Below are positions 1 to 6,868 of a stretch of DNA of 64,000 nucleotides, piece by piece; the first letter of the stretch is position 1, and each line of letters starts with the position of its first letter. The notes beneath the pieces are model-generated. The model made no database searches. It worked only from the letters and a program-made list of their open reading frames with translations, and was not told the DNA's origin. This DNA is from Actinoplanes solisilvae. Its GTDB lineage: Bacteria; Actinomycetota; Actinomycetes; Mycobacteriales; Micromonosporaceae. The stretch lies in NCBI RefSeq assembly GCF_003999975.1, contig NZ_RJAC01000001.1:186001-250000 (forward strand). The letters are read 5' to 3'. A program made the position numbers and the translations under genes.

Positions 1-278
1 ACGGCATCGCCCGCGGCGTGCTCGAGCCCGGCCAGCACGGCCGCCTCCTTGCCGAAGTTGCGGGAGAGCTGAACGCCACGCACCCGCGCGTCGAGCAGCG
101 CCAGCCGGCTGACCCGGTCCCACGAGTCGTCGGTCGAGCCGTCGTCGACCAGCACGAGCTCGTAGGCGAGACCCGCCCCGGTCAGCACCTCGCCGAGCCG
201 GGCCACGAAGCGATCCACGCCGCCGCCCTCGTTGAAGATCGGCGCGACCACGGAGATCAATGGGGTCGAGGGGGTCAC
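1..278 (-). CDS. GT2 family glycosyltransferase, N-terminal part (runs off the window)
   Basis: The first 92 residues read as a family 2 (DPM1/GtrB-like) glycosyltransferase. They show a hydrophobic opening strand (SVVAPIFNEG), then ELVLVDDGSTDDSW, which is the nucleotide-sugar binding strand with its Asp pair, then LSRNFGKEAAVLAGLEHA, typical of polyprenyl-phosphate sugar transferases. The GTG start at 278 is the only one that keeps this frame after the stop of the upstream gene at 309. Such enzymes move a sugar from a nucleotide donor to a lipid phosphate or another sugar on the inner membrane face. It lies downstream of the coiled-coil gene and the GT-B gene on the same strand, so it is probably the next gene of that operon. 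The C-terminus is outside the window, so membrane segments cannot be judged. Confidence 0.85.
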   Translation of the reverse strand, partial: MTPSTPLISVVAPIFNEGGGVDRFVARLGEVLTGAGLAYELVLVDDGSTDDSWDRVSRLALLDARVRGVQLSRNFGKEAAVLAGLEHAAGDA

Positions 279-308
279 GCTCGCCCAACGACCACGCTCG
301 GCCGAAAG

Positions 309-875
309 TTACCGCAGCAGCTCGGCCAGCGTCGGCGGGTGAGCGCGATCGACGAAGACCGTGCGGACGCTGCCGTGGTCGCGATAGAGCCGCGACAGCC
401 GCTCCGAGAGCACGTCCTCCCACGACCGGTCGGGGCGGTGCCGCTCCCAGGTCGCGCGGTCGGGCAGGTATTCCAGCAGCACGTCCGGGTCGCGCAGCTC
501 GGCGACGTTCGAGCAGTCGGTCATCACCACGGGCCGGTGGTCGGGGTCGACCAGCAGGCGCTGCCGCAGCGTCAGCACGAACTCGCGAACCATCTCGAAC
601 TCGAGCCCGATCACCACGTACAGGTGAACCGGACGCCCGCTCGGGGCCGTCTGCACCGGGATGACCGGGTGGTGGGCCGGCCGCAACCGCCGCAACACCG
701 CCCGCACGGCCCGCAGCCGATTCGCGCGGCGCCGCTCACGGTCGCGTTCCTTGCGCAGCTCGTCGGAGCGCCGTCGCTCGTCGACGAGCTTGGCCTCCAG
801 CGAACGCAGCCGGCCGGCCATCGCGGAGAGCTCCCAGCGAGCGCGCTGCATCGCGTCCAGCGGTTCGGTCACCAT
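309..875 (-). CDS. Coiled-coil protein with a half-glycosyltransferase (GT-B N-lobe-like) module, copy A
   Basis: The protein has 188 residues. Residues 10-60 are rich in Arg, Glu and Leu in heptad order (a coiled coil). Residues about 80-188 form an alpha/beta domain with VYLVVIGL-like and HRPVVMTD strands and the landmark LLEYLPDRATW followed by a basic helix. It is a clear paralog of the product of 6266-6868. The LEYLPD ... RW ... DR..L pattern also recurs inside both large GT-B proteins nearby (LTEHLPS ... RWTGFVRDRLRHL in the 659-residue one), so I infer it is a free-standing half of that module. The start is one base after the stop of the upstream GT gene, so the two are translated together. 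No known family name is recognised; a partner or scaffold role for the neighbouring glycosyltransferase is inference. Confidence 0.75.
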   Translation of the reverse strand: MVTEPLDAMQRARWELSAMAGRLRSLEAKLVDERRRSDELRKERDRERRRANRLRAVRAVLRRLRPAHHPVIPVQTAPSGRPVHLYVVIGLEFEMVREFVLTLRQRLLVDPDHRPVVMTDCSNVAELRDPDVLLEYLPDRATWERHRPDRSWEDVLSERLSRLYRDHGSVRTVFVDRAHPPTLAELLR

Positions 876-876
876 G

Positions 877-2460
877 TCAGCCCCCGTTCCGTACGCGGCC
901 GCTCAACCACGTCGCGGCGGCCCTCGCGCCGTTCGCGAACGTCAGCTCCTCGCACCGGCGGCGCAGAGCGGCCCGCACCTCGGTCCGGGCGGCGGCGTCC
1001 AGCACCTTGTCGAGGTCCTCGTCGGCCGCGCTCAACGCGACCCCGGCCGCTTCGGCGTAGCGAGCCCGGCCGACCTGGTCGTCGAGCGGCGTGGTCGGGT
1101 CGGGCACGAAGACGGTCGGAATCCCGAAGCGGATCTGCTCGTGCGCGGCGTCGTAGCTCGCGGTGCTCACCACGAGGTCGAACGCTCGCAGGCAGCGGCC
1201 CGGCCGGTCCGTGCGGACGACCTGGAAGCCGTGCCCCTTGAGACGCTCTTCGATCGCCGGGGCGTCGAACCTCAGCAGCGCCGCCGGGAGTTCGTCGTTC
1301 AGGCCCAGTTCGGCGCGGGCGGCCGCGGCGTCGAGCAGGTCACCGGCGTCGAGCATCGTGATCGGCTCGACCCGGTGGGCGGTGGCCCGGTCGTCCACGG
1401 TCGCGCCGTCGTCGGCCAGGGCGGCGAACTCGCCCGGTTCGAGCACGTGGTCGAAGACCTTGCCCTCGGTGATGTACTCCTGGCCCGCGCCGCGCTGCCA
1501 CATCGGCCGGCGGATCCAGACCCACACGACCCCGGTGTGCTCGCGGACCGCCTCGACGACGCCCTCGTGCGGCACGCCGTCGACCGCCACGATCTCGGGC
1601 CGGTGCAGGTCGATCAGGTGCGCAAGCCGGTCACGAACGAGGCGGGTCCAACGCTCGTACGGGAAGTCGAACGCCGCTCGGGACGGGAAGTGCTCGGTGA
1701 GGAAGCCGTCCTCGCTGATCTGGCCTTCCGTGGCGAGGATCGGGGCCAGGTCACCGGGGAGCCGCCGGGCGATGGCGGTCAGGCGGAGCGCCGCGTCGTC
1801 GTCGCCGACCATCAGTACGCGGCGGGTGGCCTTCTGCTCCGTCCGCGGCTTCCCCGCGGGGGCACTGATTCTCGGGCGTACGCCGAAGCTCGCGAGACGC
1901 CTGAGGTGGGACTGATGGCCGCGGCGGCGTTCGAGCGCGCGCAGGTCCTCGGCGGGCAGATCACGCCAGCGGCCGGACACGTCCTCGATCTCATGCCAGT
2001 CGTGCGGGGTGAGGCGACAGGCGATCGGCATCGCGGCCCGCACCCGGGTGTCGAGCGGCGCCCACTCCGCGTCGCGGAAGGCCTCGACGGGCGGCTCGTC
2101 GGCGACCACAACTGTGCGATCGGCGCGCAGCTCGGGCAGGCCCCGGGTCAGCCGGCGCGTGCCGCGCACAACCAATAGGCGTACGGAAACCGGCTTGTCT
2201 TCTCGGGCCAGCGTGGCCGCGCCGTCGCGTAGGCAGTCGCGGATCAGCGGGGCGAAGGGAAGAGGCCGCTCGTCGTCGGGCACGTGGATCAGCACGGTCG
2301 ACAGGGCCGCCTCGGCCTGGGCTCGCACCTCGGCGGCCACTCCGGCGCCCGCTTCGGCGGCCAGTCCGGCGGCCATTCCGGCGCCCGCTTGTGCCCCCGC
2401 TTCTGCGCCCGCGAAACGGAAGTCGCACAGGATCGCCACGTCATGAACGGTCGTCGGCAC
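877..2460 (-). CDS. GT-B glycosyltransferase-like protein lacking its GT4 catalytic lobe
   Basis: The protein has 527 residues with the GTG start at 2460, chosen because VHDVAILCDF then aligns with the start of its 659-residue paralog (MYDVAILSDL) and a GAGGGG stretch lies upstream. A TTG at 2514 would add 18 residues. Order: an N-terminal Rossmann-like lobe, then after WHEIEDV the sequence jumps almost directly to HLRRLASFGV, then a MurG/GT28-like pair of lobes (RRVLMVGDDD, LTEHFPS, FGIPTVFVPDP). Compared with the paralog, about 140 residues holding the GT4-type lobe are missing. An Ala/Gly-rich insert of about 25 residues also sits where the paralog has the Gly loop YPGGNSAS. The N-terminal transferase activity is therefore probably lost while the C-terminal module is kept. 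It forms an operon with 309-875. Confidence 0.75.
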   Translation of the reverse strand: MPTTVHDVAILCDFRFAGAEAGAQAGAGMAAGLAAEAGAGVAAEVRAQAEAALSTVLIHVPDDERPLPFAPLIRDCLRDGAATLAREDKPVSVRLLVVRGTRRLTRGLPELRADRTVVVADEPPVEAFRDAEWAPLDTRVRAAMPIACRLTPHDWHEIEDVSGRWRDLPAEDLRALERRRGHQSHLRRLASFGVRPRISAPAGKPRTEQKATRRVLMVGDDDAALRLTAIARRLPGDLAPILATEGQISEDGFLTEHFPSRAAFDFPYERWTRLVRDRLAHLIDLHRPEIVAVDGVPHEGVVEAVREHTGVVWVWIRRPMWQRGAGQEYITEGKVFDHVLEPGEFAALADDGATVDDRATAHRVEPITMLDAGDLLDAAAARAELGLNDELPAALLRFDAPAIEERLKGHGFQVVRTDRPGRCLRAFDLVVSTASYDAAHEQIRFGIPTVFVPDPTTPLDDQVGRARYAEAAGVALSAADEDLDKVLDAAARTEVRAALRRRCEELTFANGARAAATWLSGRVRNGG

Positions 2461-2695
2461 GGCGGAACCCCCTCTGCCCCTTTTGAAGGCGCTCCAGGCC
2501 CTTTTCAAGGTCAACGATCACTGCCTCGCACCGTGACGGCAACTACACCGAAACCGGGGTCGGCTAGCCAACCGTCCGGCAACCGAAGGGCATCTCCATA
2601 GCACCCGAACATGGGTCATCGTCACTGTCCCGGCGCCGAATAGAACCCTGAACGCGGCGGTAGCAGCCACCGCGACACCAAACGAAAGGCACTCG
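2461..2695. other. Divergent intergenic control region
   Basis: About 235 bases separate the minus-strand GT-B gene from the plus-strand CAP gene. The part from 2461 to 2514 could be read as an N-terminal extension of the GT-B gene from a TTG codon. Promoters for both directions must lie here. I see no convincing palindrome, repeat or RNA fold. Confidence 0.4.
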
Positions 2696-3181
2696 ATGCG
2701 TTCTTCGATCACCAAGCGTCTGGCCCTGATCGCGATGATCCCCGCCACCCTGCTCGTCGTGGTCGCGTTCGCCTCGTCCGCACAGGCCGCCGCCGTGAGC
2801 CCGGCCAAGATGTCCAGCGACATCGTCGCCCTGACCAACCAGCAGCGCGCCCTGCACGGCTGCGGCAAGCTCGTCGTCAGCCCGGCCCTCGGCCGCGCCG
2901 CCGTCGGCCACAGCGCCTGGATGGCCAAGACCGGCAAGTTCAGCCACACCGGCGCCGGCAACTCGACGTTCGACAAGCGCGTCAAGGCGGCCGGTTACGC
3001 CCGCCCGCTCGGCGAGAACATCGCGTTCGGTTTCGGCACCGGCGTCGAGGTCGTCAAGGCCTGGATGAAGAGCCCGGGTCACCGCGCCAACATCCTCAAC
3101 TGCAAGGCGAAGACGATCGGCGTCGGCGTGGTCTACTCGGCCAAGGGCACCGCCTACCAGACCCAGGAGTTCGGTTACTGA
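2696..3181 (+). CDS. Secreted CAP (SCP/PR-1) domain protein
   Basis: The product has 161 residues with a classical export signal: MRSSITKRLAL basic start, a hydrophobic stretch, and a likely cut after SSAQA near residue 31. The rest is a compact bacterial CAP domain: SSDIVALTNQQRALHG at the front, the HSAWMAKTGKFSHTG helix with its conserved His, GYARPLGENIAFG with the conserved Glu, and WMKSPGHRANILN with the second His. Two Cys (in LHGCGKL and ILNCKAK) could form the disulfide common in secreted actinobacterial members. The function of bacterial CAP proteins is poorly known; wall or lipid binding has been proposed. Its last seven bases overlap the end of the convergent methyltransferase-like gene. 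It sits inside the glycan locus but on the opposite strand. Confidence 0.9.
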   Translation: MRSSITKRLALIAMIPATLLVVVAFASSAQAAAVSPAKMSSDIVALTNQQRALHGCGKLVVSPALGRAAVGHSAWMAKTGKFSHTGAGNSTFDKRVKAAGYARPLGENIAFGFGTGVEVVKAWMKSPGHRANILNCKAKTIGVGVVYSAKGTAYQTQEFGY

Positions 3182-3993
3182 GACCGGCTCAACTGACGCA
3201 CCACGCGCCGATATCGGGCCTCACCTTCACGGGTGAGGCCCTCGGCCGTTTCCAGCGTCCGGCGGTGAGCCTCGCCGACGACCACCAGCGCGCCGGCGGC
3301 CAGGCGGCCCTTCACCAACGTCAACGCCAGCTCGGGTTCGCCGTAGACCACGAGAAGGTCGATGCCGGTGACGTCGTCCACGGCGGCACGCAGGTCGACG
3401 ACCTCGGTGAGACCGTGCGCCTCCAGCCGTTCGCGGGTCCGCTCGGCGTCACGGTTCAGCGAGACCAGTTTCCCGCCAGAGGCTTCCAGGGCGTACGCCG
3501 TCCAGACCGTCGACGCTCCGCCGCCGAGCTCGACGACCAGGCTCGGCTTCCGGGTGCGGATCAGGTGCAGAACGTCGAGCAGCTCTGTCTTGCTGCCGGT
3601 CGACGGCATCGGAGCGCGCGGCTCGACGGCGCGGTAAAGCTGGATCAGGGCCTCGACGTCGCCGGTCTGCGCGGCGAGAGCATCAGACATCTCGCGATGC
3701 CGGTCGCCGGAGTGCAGCAGCAACTCTTCGAGAGCACCGAGCAGGCGGCGCTGGGTCTGGTCAAGCACGGTGCGGACGTCGTCCTGGTGGCGGCGTTGCG
3801 TACGTTGCAACGCGGCCAGCCGGCGGGCGACGAGCAGCAACCCGCCGAAGAGAATCGTGAAGAACACGGCCAGCAGGGTGAGTGCGAGCCCGACGTTACC
3901 GGTGAGCGCGGCGGCCGCAACCGCCGCACAGAGCGCACAGGCCCCGGCGGCAAGAATCGCCTGACGACGGGTCAGTCTGCGCAGGCGGCCCAT
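3175..3993 (-). CDS. Membrane-anchored methyltransferase-like protein, degenerate paralog
   Basis: The product has 272 residues. Residues 15-58 form two hydrophobic segments, residues 60-120 are a coiled coil, and a class I methyltransferase-like fold follows (LVVELGGGASTVWTAYALE at about 150). It shares the whole layout with the 335-residue product of 11278-12285, including the phrase PRAPMPS before the fold. Where the paralog has LVALDHDADR, LLLVDG and VVVDDEP, this one has LVSLNRDAER, LLVVYG and VVVGEAH, so three acidic positions expected to bind SAM or the substrate are lost. I infer a catalytically weak or non-enzymatic partner. Its ATG overlaps the stop of the upstream membrane-protein gene by one base (TGATG), which implies coupled translation. 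Confidence 0.75.
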   Translation of the reverse strand: MGRLRRLTRRQAILAAGACALCAAVAAAALTGNVGLALTLLAVFFTILFGGLLLVARRLAALQRTQRRHQDDVRTVLDQTQRRLLGALEELLLHSGDRHREMSDALAAQTGDVEALIQLYRAVEPRAPMPSTGSKTELLDVLHLIRTRKPSLVVELGGGASTVWTAYALEASGGKLVSLNRDAERTRERLEAHGLTEVVDLRAAVDDVTGIDLLVVYGEPELALTLVKGRLAAGALVVVGEAHRRTLETAEGLTREGEARYRRVVRQLSRSQ

Positions 3994-6269
3994 CAGTTGC
4001 CTCCGCTTCGCATGGCGGCCCCATCGCGCAATCCCGGCTCACCGCGCAGATCGAGCTCACCTCGTCCGGCCGGCTGACCGCCCGCGGCAGGCTGACCGCC
4101 CGCGGCAGGCTGACCGCTCTTGGCCGGCTCGCCGCCCACGGCCGGCTGACCGTTCTTGGCTGGCTCGCCGCTCCGCCCCGGCTTCCCGCTCACCCCGGAC
4201 TCGCGGCTGACGCCGGGTCCGCCGCTCGACTCGGGCGCACTTCGCACGCCAGAGCCGCCGCTGCCCCCGGAGCCGTTTGCCGCGCCCGGCCCGTCGGGGC
4301 AGAAAGCCACCCCCGCCCGCTGTCGGGAGGCCGTTTCGAGCGACTCGTCGAAGCGCCGGATCGAGAACGGCGAGTCGGCGTGCAGCGCGAGAAACTCGGC
4401 CCGCAGCGCGCATCGCCGCACGGCGCCCGCCGGACCGGGGTCGAAGTCGGCCATCTCGACGGCGACGCGGTCGGCGAGGCGCGCCGCCTGGGTCGCCATC
4501 GTCGTGTCGCGAAGCCGCTTGTTGGCCGCCGCGGACACCGTCGCCACTCCAGTCAACAGCACCACCGCGACCGCTACCGCCCCTGTGGATAACTCAAATC
4601 GCCGGCCCCGCGGCGGATAAGCTCTCCCCGCCACCCCGGGTGGGTGGGTCGGCTGGGAGGTGTAGGGGGCCGAGCTGTCGGAAAGCTGTTGTGCGCTTGG
4701 TCCGTGCGATTGGCCGGGAACATACGGGTGACCGGCGGACTGCGACTGGGTGGCGGCTTCCGGGCGGGCGGCTTCCGGGCGGGCGGCTTCCGGGCGGGCG
4801 GCTTCCGGGCGGGCGGCTTCCGGGCGGGCGGCTTCCGGGCGGGCGGCTTCCGGGCGGGCGGCTTCCGGGCGGGCGGCGATGCCCGGACCAGCGACGTGCG
4901 GGTCGGCGATGCCCGGACCAGCGACGTGCGGGTCGGCGATGCGCGGGTCGGCGATGCCCGGACCAGCGACGTGCGGGTGGCGGCGACGTATGAAGTGGAC
5001 CAAGGCGACCAGCAGCAAAGCGCCCGCCGTCGTCGTCACGGCCGAGTCTCGCCAGCCGTGGCCCCAGCGGCCCGTGGCGACCAGCTGCTGCACGTCGGCG
5101 TTGAGGGCGCTCATCGCGGCCCCCAACAGAATCAGCGTGGCGGCCGTCAACGCCACGGCGAGGGCGCAGCGGCGGCTCACCTGCGACAGGCGCGGCAGGT
5201 CGCGGATCGCGAAGTAGGCCAGCAGGCCGAGCACGACCAGCGCGCCGACCAGCACCAGCCCGCCGAGCCACGGGCGCGAGCTTCCCCCGGCCACCGCCGC
5301 GCGCCACATCAGGGGAGGGAGCCAGGCGATGGCCCGTACGGGGAAGGCCTCTAACGATGAGGGACCGAAGTGCACGTCGGAGCCTCGATAGCAGTCGCCC
5401 GCCGCGCAGTAGCGCTGGATGACCACGCGCACGGCCAGGAAGACCGGCAGGAAACCGAGCCAGAGCAACCCGAGAGCCCTCGTGGGCGCCGCGATCAGCA
5501 GTCGCAGCGGCCGCGCCGAGCAGACCAACCAGCCGCGGGCCAGCACGGCGACGGTCGCCAGAGGCAGGGCCAGGTAGGCGATCTCGTTGAAGGCCGCCAG
5601 CGCCGCACCCCCTAGCAGCAACAACGGCGCCCACCAGAGCCGGAACCGGCCGTCGAACGAGAAGCGGCACATTCCCGCCGTCACGCCCAGCACCAGGGCC
5701 GCCGACGTGAGGTAGAGCCCGCCGAACAGCACCACGGGGCTCGACCCACCCGCGGCCACGAACCCGGCGGCCACCGCGAAGGGCGCGACGGCGGCCATTG
5801 TGGACGGCGCGCGCCGGAAGAGGCGGCCGCGGGCCACGATGCTCTCGGCGGCCAGCACGGCGGTCACGCACAGCAGCATCGCCGCGAGGAACGAGATCAG
5901 CCGGAGGCCGACGTTCACCGGCAGGCCGAGAACCTCGCTCAGCGCATAGGCCAGCGTGTCGAGCGCCTTCTCCAGCATGCGCCCGAGCAGGCGGAAGTTG
6001 CCCAGCCGCAGATAGCCGGGCAGCGAATCAACCGTGTGCGAGCCGATCCGTAGCGGGTCGTCGCGGAACAGCCCGCCGTGCCAGTAGAGGTTGAACCGGT
6101 GGTCGCGGGTCGGGGCGAGGGCGATCAGCGGCGCGAGCACGGGCAGCGGCACCAGCACAGCGCGCAGCAGCGCCCGCCGCCAGAGCGCCCCCACCGGCGG
6201 CCCTTCCACGACGAAGCGCAGACCCACGCGCGGGGCGGCGACGGGAGCTTCGATCGTGGAGGCGCTCAT
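3993..6269 (-). CDS. Large multi-pass membrane protein with tandem-repeat linker
   Basis: The product has 758 residues. Residues 30-425 hold roughly ten hydrophobic segments, with the soluble-loop phrase YWHGGLFRDDPLRIGSHT after the first one. This layout resembles uncharacterised actinobacterial envelope proteins and GT-C-like transporters. Residues about 430-466 carry a 10-residue repeat (HVAGPGIADP) and residues about 466-506 carry eight copies of ARPEA. Another hydrophobic helix follows near 555, then an extracytoplasmic segment with two Cys, and finally a Gly/Pro-rich tail (about 676-753) built from GQPA and GEPAK units. It is joined to 6266-6868 by an ATGA overlap and to 3175-3993 by a 1-base overlap. 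A role in assembling or exporting the glycan is inferred from context only. Confidence 0.7.
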   Translation of the reverse strand: MSASTIEAPVAAPRVGLRFVVEGPPVGALWRRALLRAVLVPLPVLAPLIALAPTRDHRFNLYWHGGLFRDDPLRIGSHTVDSLPGYLRLGNFRLLGRMLEKALDTLAYALSEVLGLPVNVGLRLISFLAAMLLCVTAVLAAESIVARGRLFRRAPSTMAAVAPFAVAAGFVAAGGSSPVVLFGGLYLTSAALVLGVTAGMCRFSFDGRFRLWWAPLLLLGGAALAAFNEIAYLALPLATVAVLARGWLVCSARPLRLLIAAPTRALGLLWLGFLPVFLAVRVVIQRYCAAGDCYRGSDVHFGPSSLEAFPVRAIAWLPPLMWRAAVAGGSSRPWLGGLVLVGALVVLGLLAYFAIRDLPRLSQVSRRCALAVALTAATLILLGAAMSALNADVQQLVATGRWGHGWRDSAVTTTAGALLLVALVHFIRRRHPHVAGPGIADPRIADPHVAGPGIADPHVAGPGIAARPEAARPEAARPEAARPEAARPEAARPEAARPEAARPEAATQSQSAGHPYVPGQSHGPSAQQLSDSSAPYTSQPTHPPGVAGRAYPPRGRRFELSTGAVAVAVVLLTGVATVSAAANKRLRDTTMATQAARLADRVAVEMADFDPGPAGAVRRCALRAEFLALHADSPFSIRRFDESLETASRQRAGVAFCPDGPGAANGSGGSGGSGVRSAPESSGGPGVSRESGVSGKPGRSGEPAKNGQPAVGGEPAKSGQPAAGGQPAAGGQPAGRGELDLRGEPGLRDGAAMRSGGN
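4010..4240 (-). repeat. Gly/Pro-rich degenerate repeats in the C-terminal tail
   Basis: This part of the membrane-protein gene codes for imperfect units of the type GxPAxxG (for example GQPAAGGQPAAGGQP). The DNA repeat unit is 21 bases with many substitutions. It looks like an expanded flexible, wall-spanning tail. Confidence 0.6.
4753..4872 (-). repeat. Eight perfect tandem copies of a 15-base unit (ARPEA repeat)
   Basis: The unit GCGGCTTCCGGGCGG occurs eight times in a row without a change and codes for ARPEA on the minus strand. It lies inside the membrane-protein gene and keeps frame. Perfect identity suggests recent expansion and a length that may vary between strains. Confidence 0.95.
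4877..4979 (-). repeat. 30-base coding repeats (HVAGPGIADP), three copies plus a partial unit
   Basis: Near-identical 30-base units around ATGCCCGGACCAGCGACGTG start near 4880, 4910 and 4955, with a 15-base partial copy (ATGCGCGGGTCGGCG) between the second and third. They code for HVAGPGIADP and the shorter RIADP. They directly adjoin the ARPEA array, so the linker grew by two separate expansions. Confidence 0.9.
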
Positions 6270-6868
6270 GTCGGGGAGAACGAACCCGGTGAGAGTTCAG
6301 TGACGCTGCCGAGCAGGCGGGCGAGCGTCGGCGGGTCCCGTGGGTCTATCACGACCGTACGGTCGGCGCCGTGATCGCGGCAGAGCTGGGCGACCCGGTC
6401 GGCCAGCAGCGACTCCCAGCGCGTACCGGGGTCGTGCCTCGACCAGGTCGCCGGGTCGGGCAGGTATTCGAGCACGACGCCGGGCACCCGCAGCCCGCGC
6501 AGGGCCGGCTGGTCGGTCACGACGACGGGCCGGTGGTCGGCGTCGACGAGGACGCGCTGCCGCAGCGCTCGGATCAGCGCCTGGGCCCCGGGCCGGGAGA
6601 GCCCGATCGCCACGTAGACGCACGCGGGAACAGACGGCACCGCGCGCGGAGAAGGGACCGCCGGCGGCCGGCTGCGCTTCAGGCCGGCCAGCGCGCGGCC
6701 GAGCCGGTAGGGGCGGCTGCGGCGCAGGGCCAGCAGCAGGTCCCGGTTGCGGTCACGATCCCGTACGGCCGCGTCCCGCTCGTCCTCGACGCAGCGCAGC
6801 CGCCCGATCAGCGTGGCCACCTCCCAGCGGGCGAGGGCGAGGTCGGCCGCGTCCGGTTCATCGAACAC
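6266..6868 (-). CDS. Coiled-coil protein with a half-glycosyltransferase module, copy B
   Basis: The product has 200 residues and is a paralog of the product of 309-875: the same order of an N-terminal Arg/Glu coiled coil, VYVAIGLS, HRPVVVTD and VLEYLPDPATW, then RWESLLADRVAQL and a final PPTLARLLG. It starts with GTG inside the last 11 bases of the 659-residue GT-B gene and ends in a 4-base ATGA overlap with the membrane-protein gene, so three genes are tightly coupled. As with copy A, it matches the N-lobe of the C-terminal module of its GT neighbour, which suggests pairing of one small protein with one GT. No published family name is recognised. Confidence 0.75.
   Translation of the reverse strand: MFDEPDAADLALARWEVATLIGRLRCVEDERDAAVRDRDRNRDLLLALRRSRPYRLGRALAGLKRSRPPAVPSPRAVPSVPACVYVAIGLSRPGAQALIRALRQRVLVDADHRPVVVTDQPALRGLRVPGVVLEYLPDPATWSRHDPGTRWESLLADRVAQLCRDHGADRTVVIDPRDPPTLARLLGSVTELSPGSFSPT

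Noticed and set aside
4753..4979. Possible CRISPR array because of regular repeats
   Set aside because: The repeats are head to tail without spacers and lie in a coding frame.
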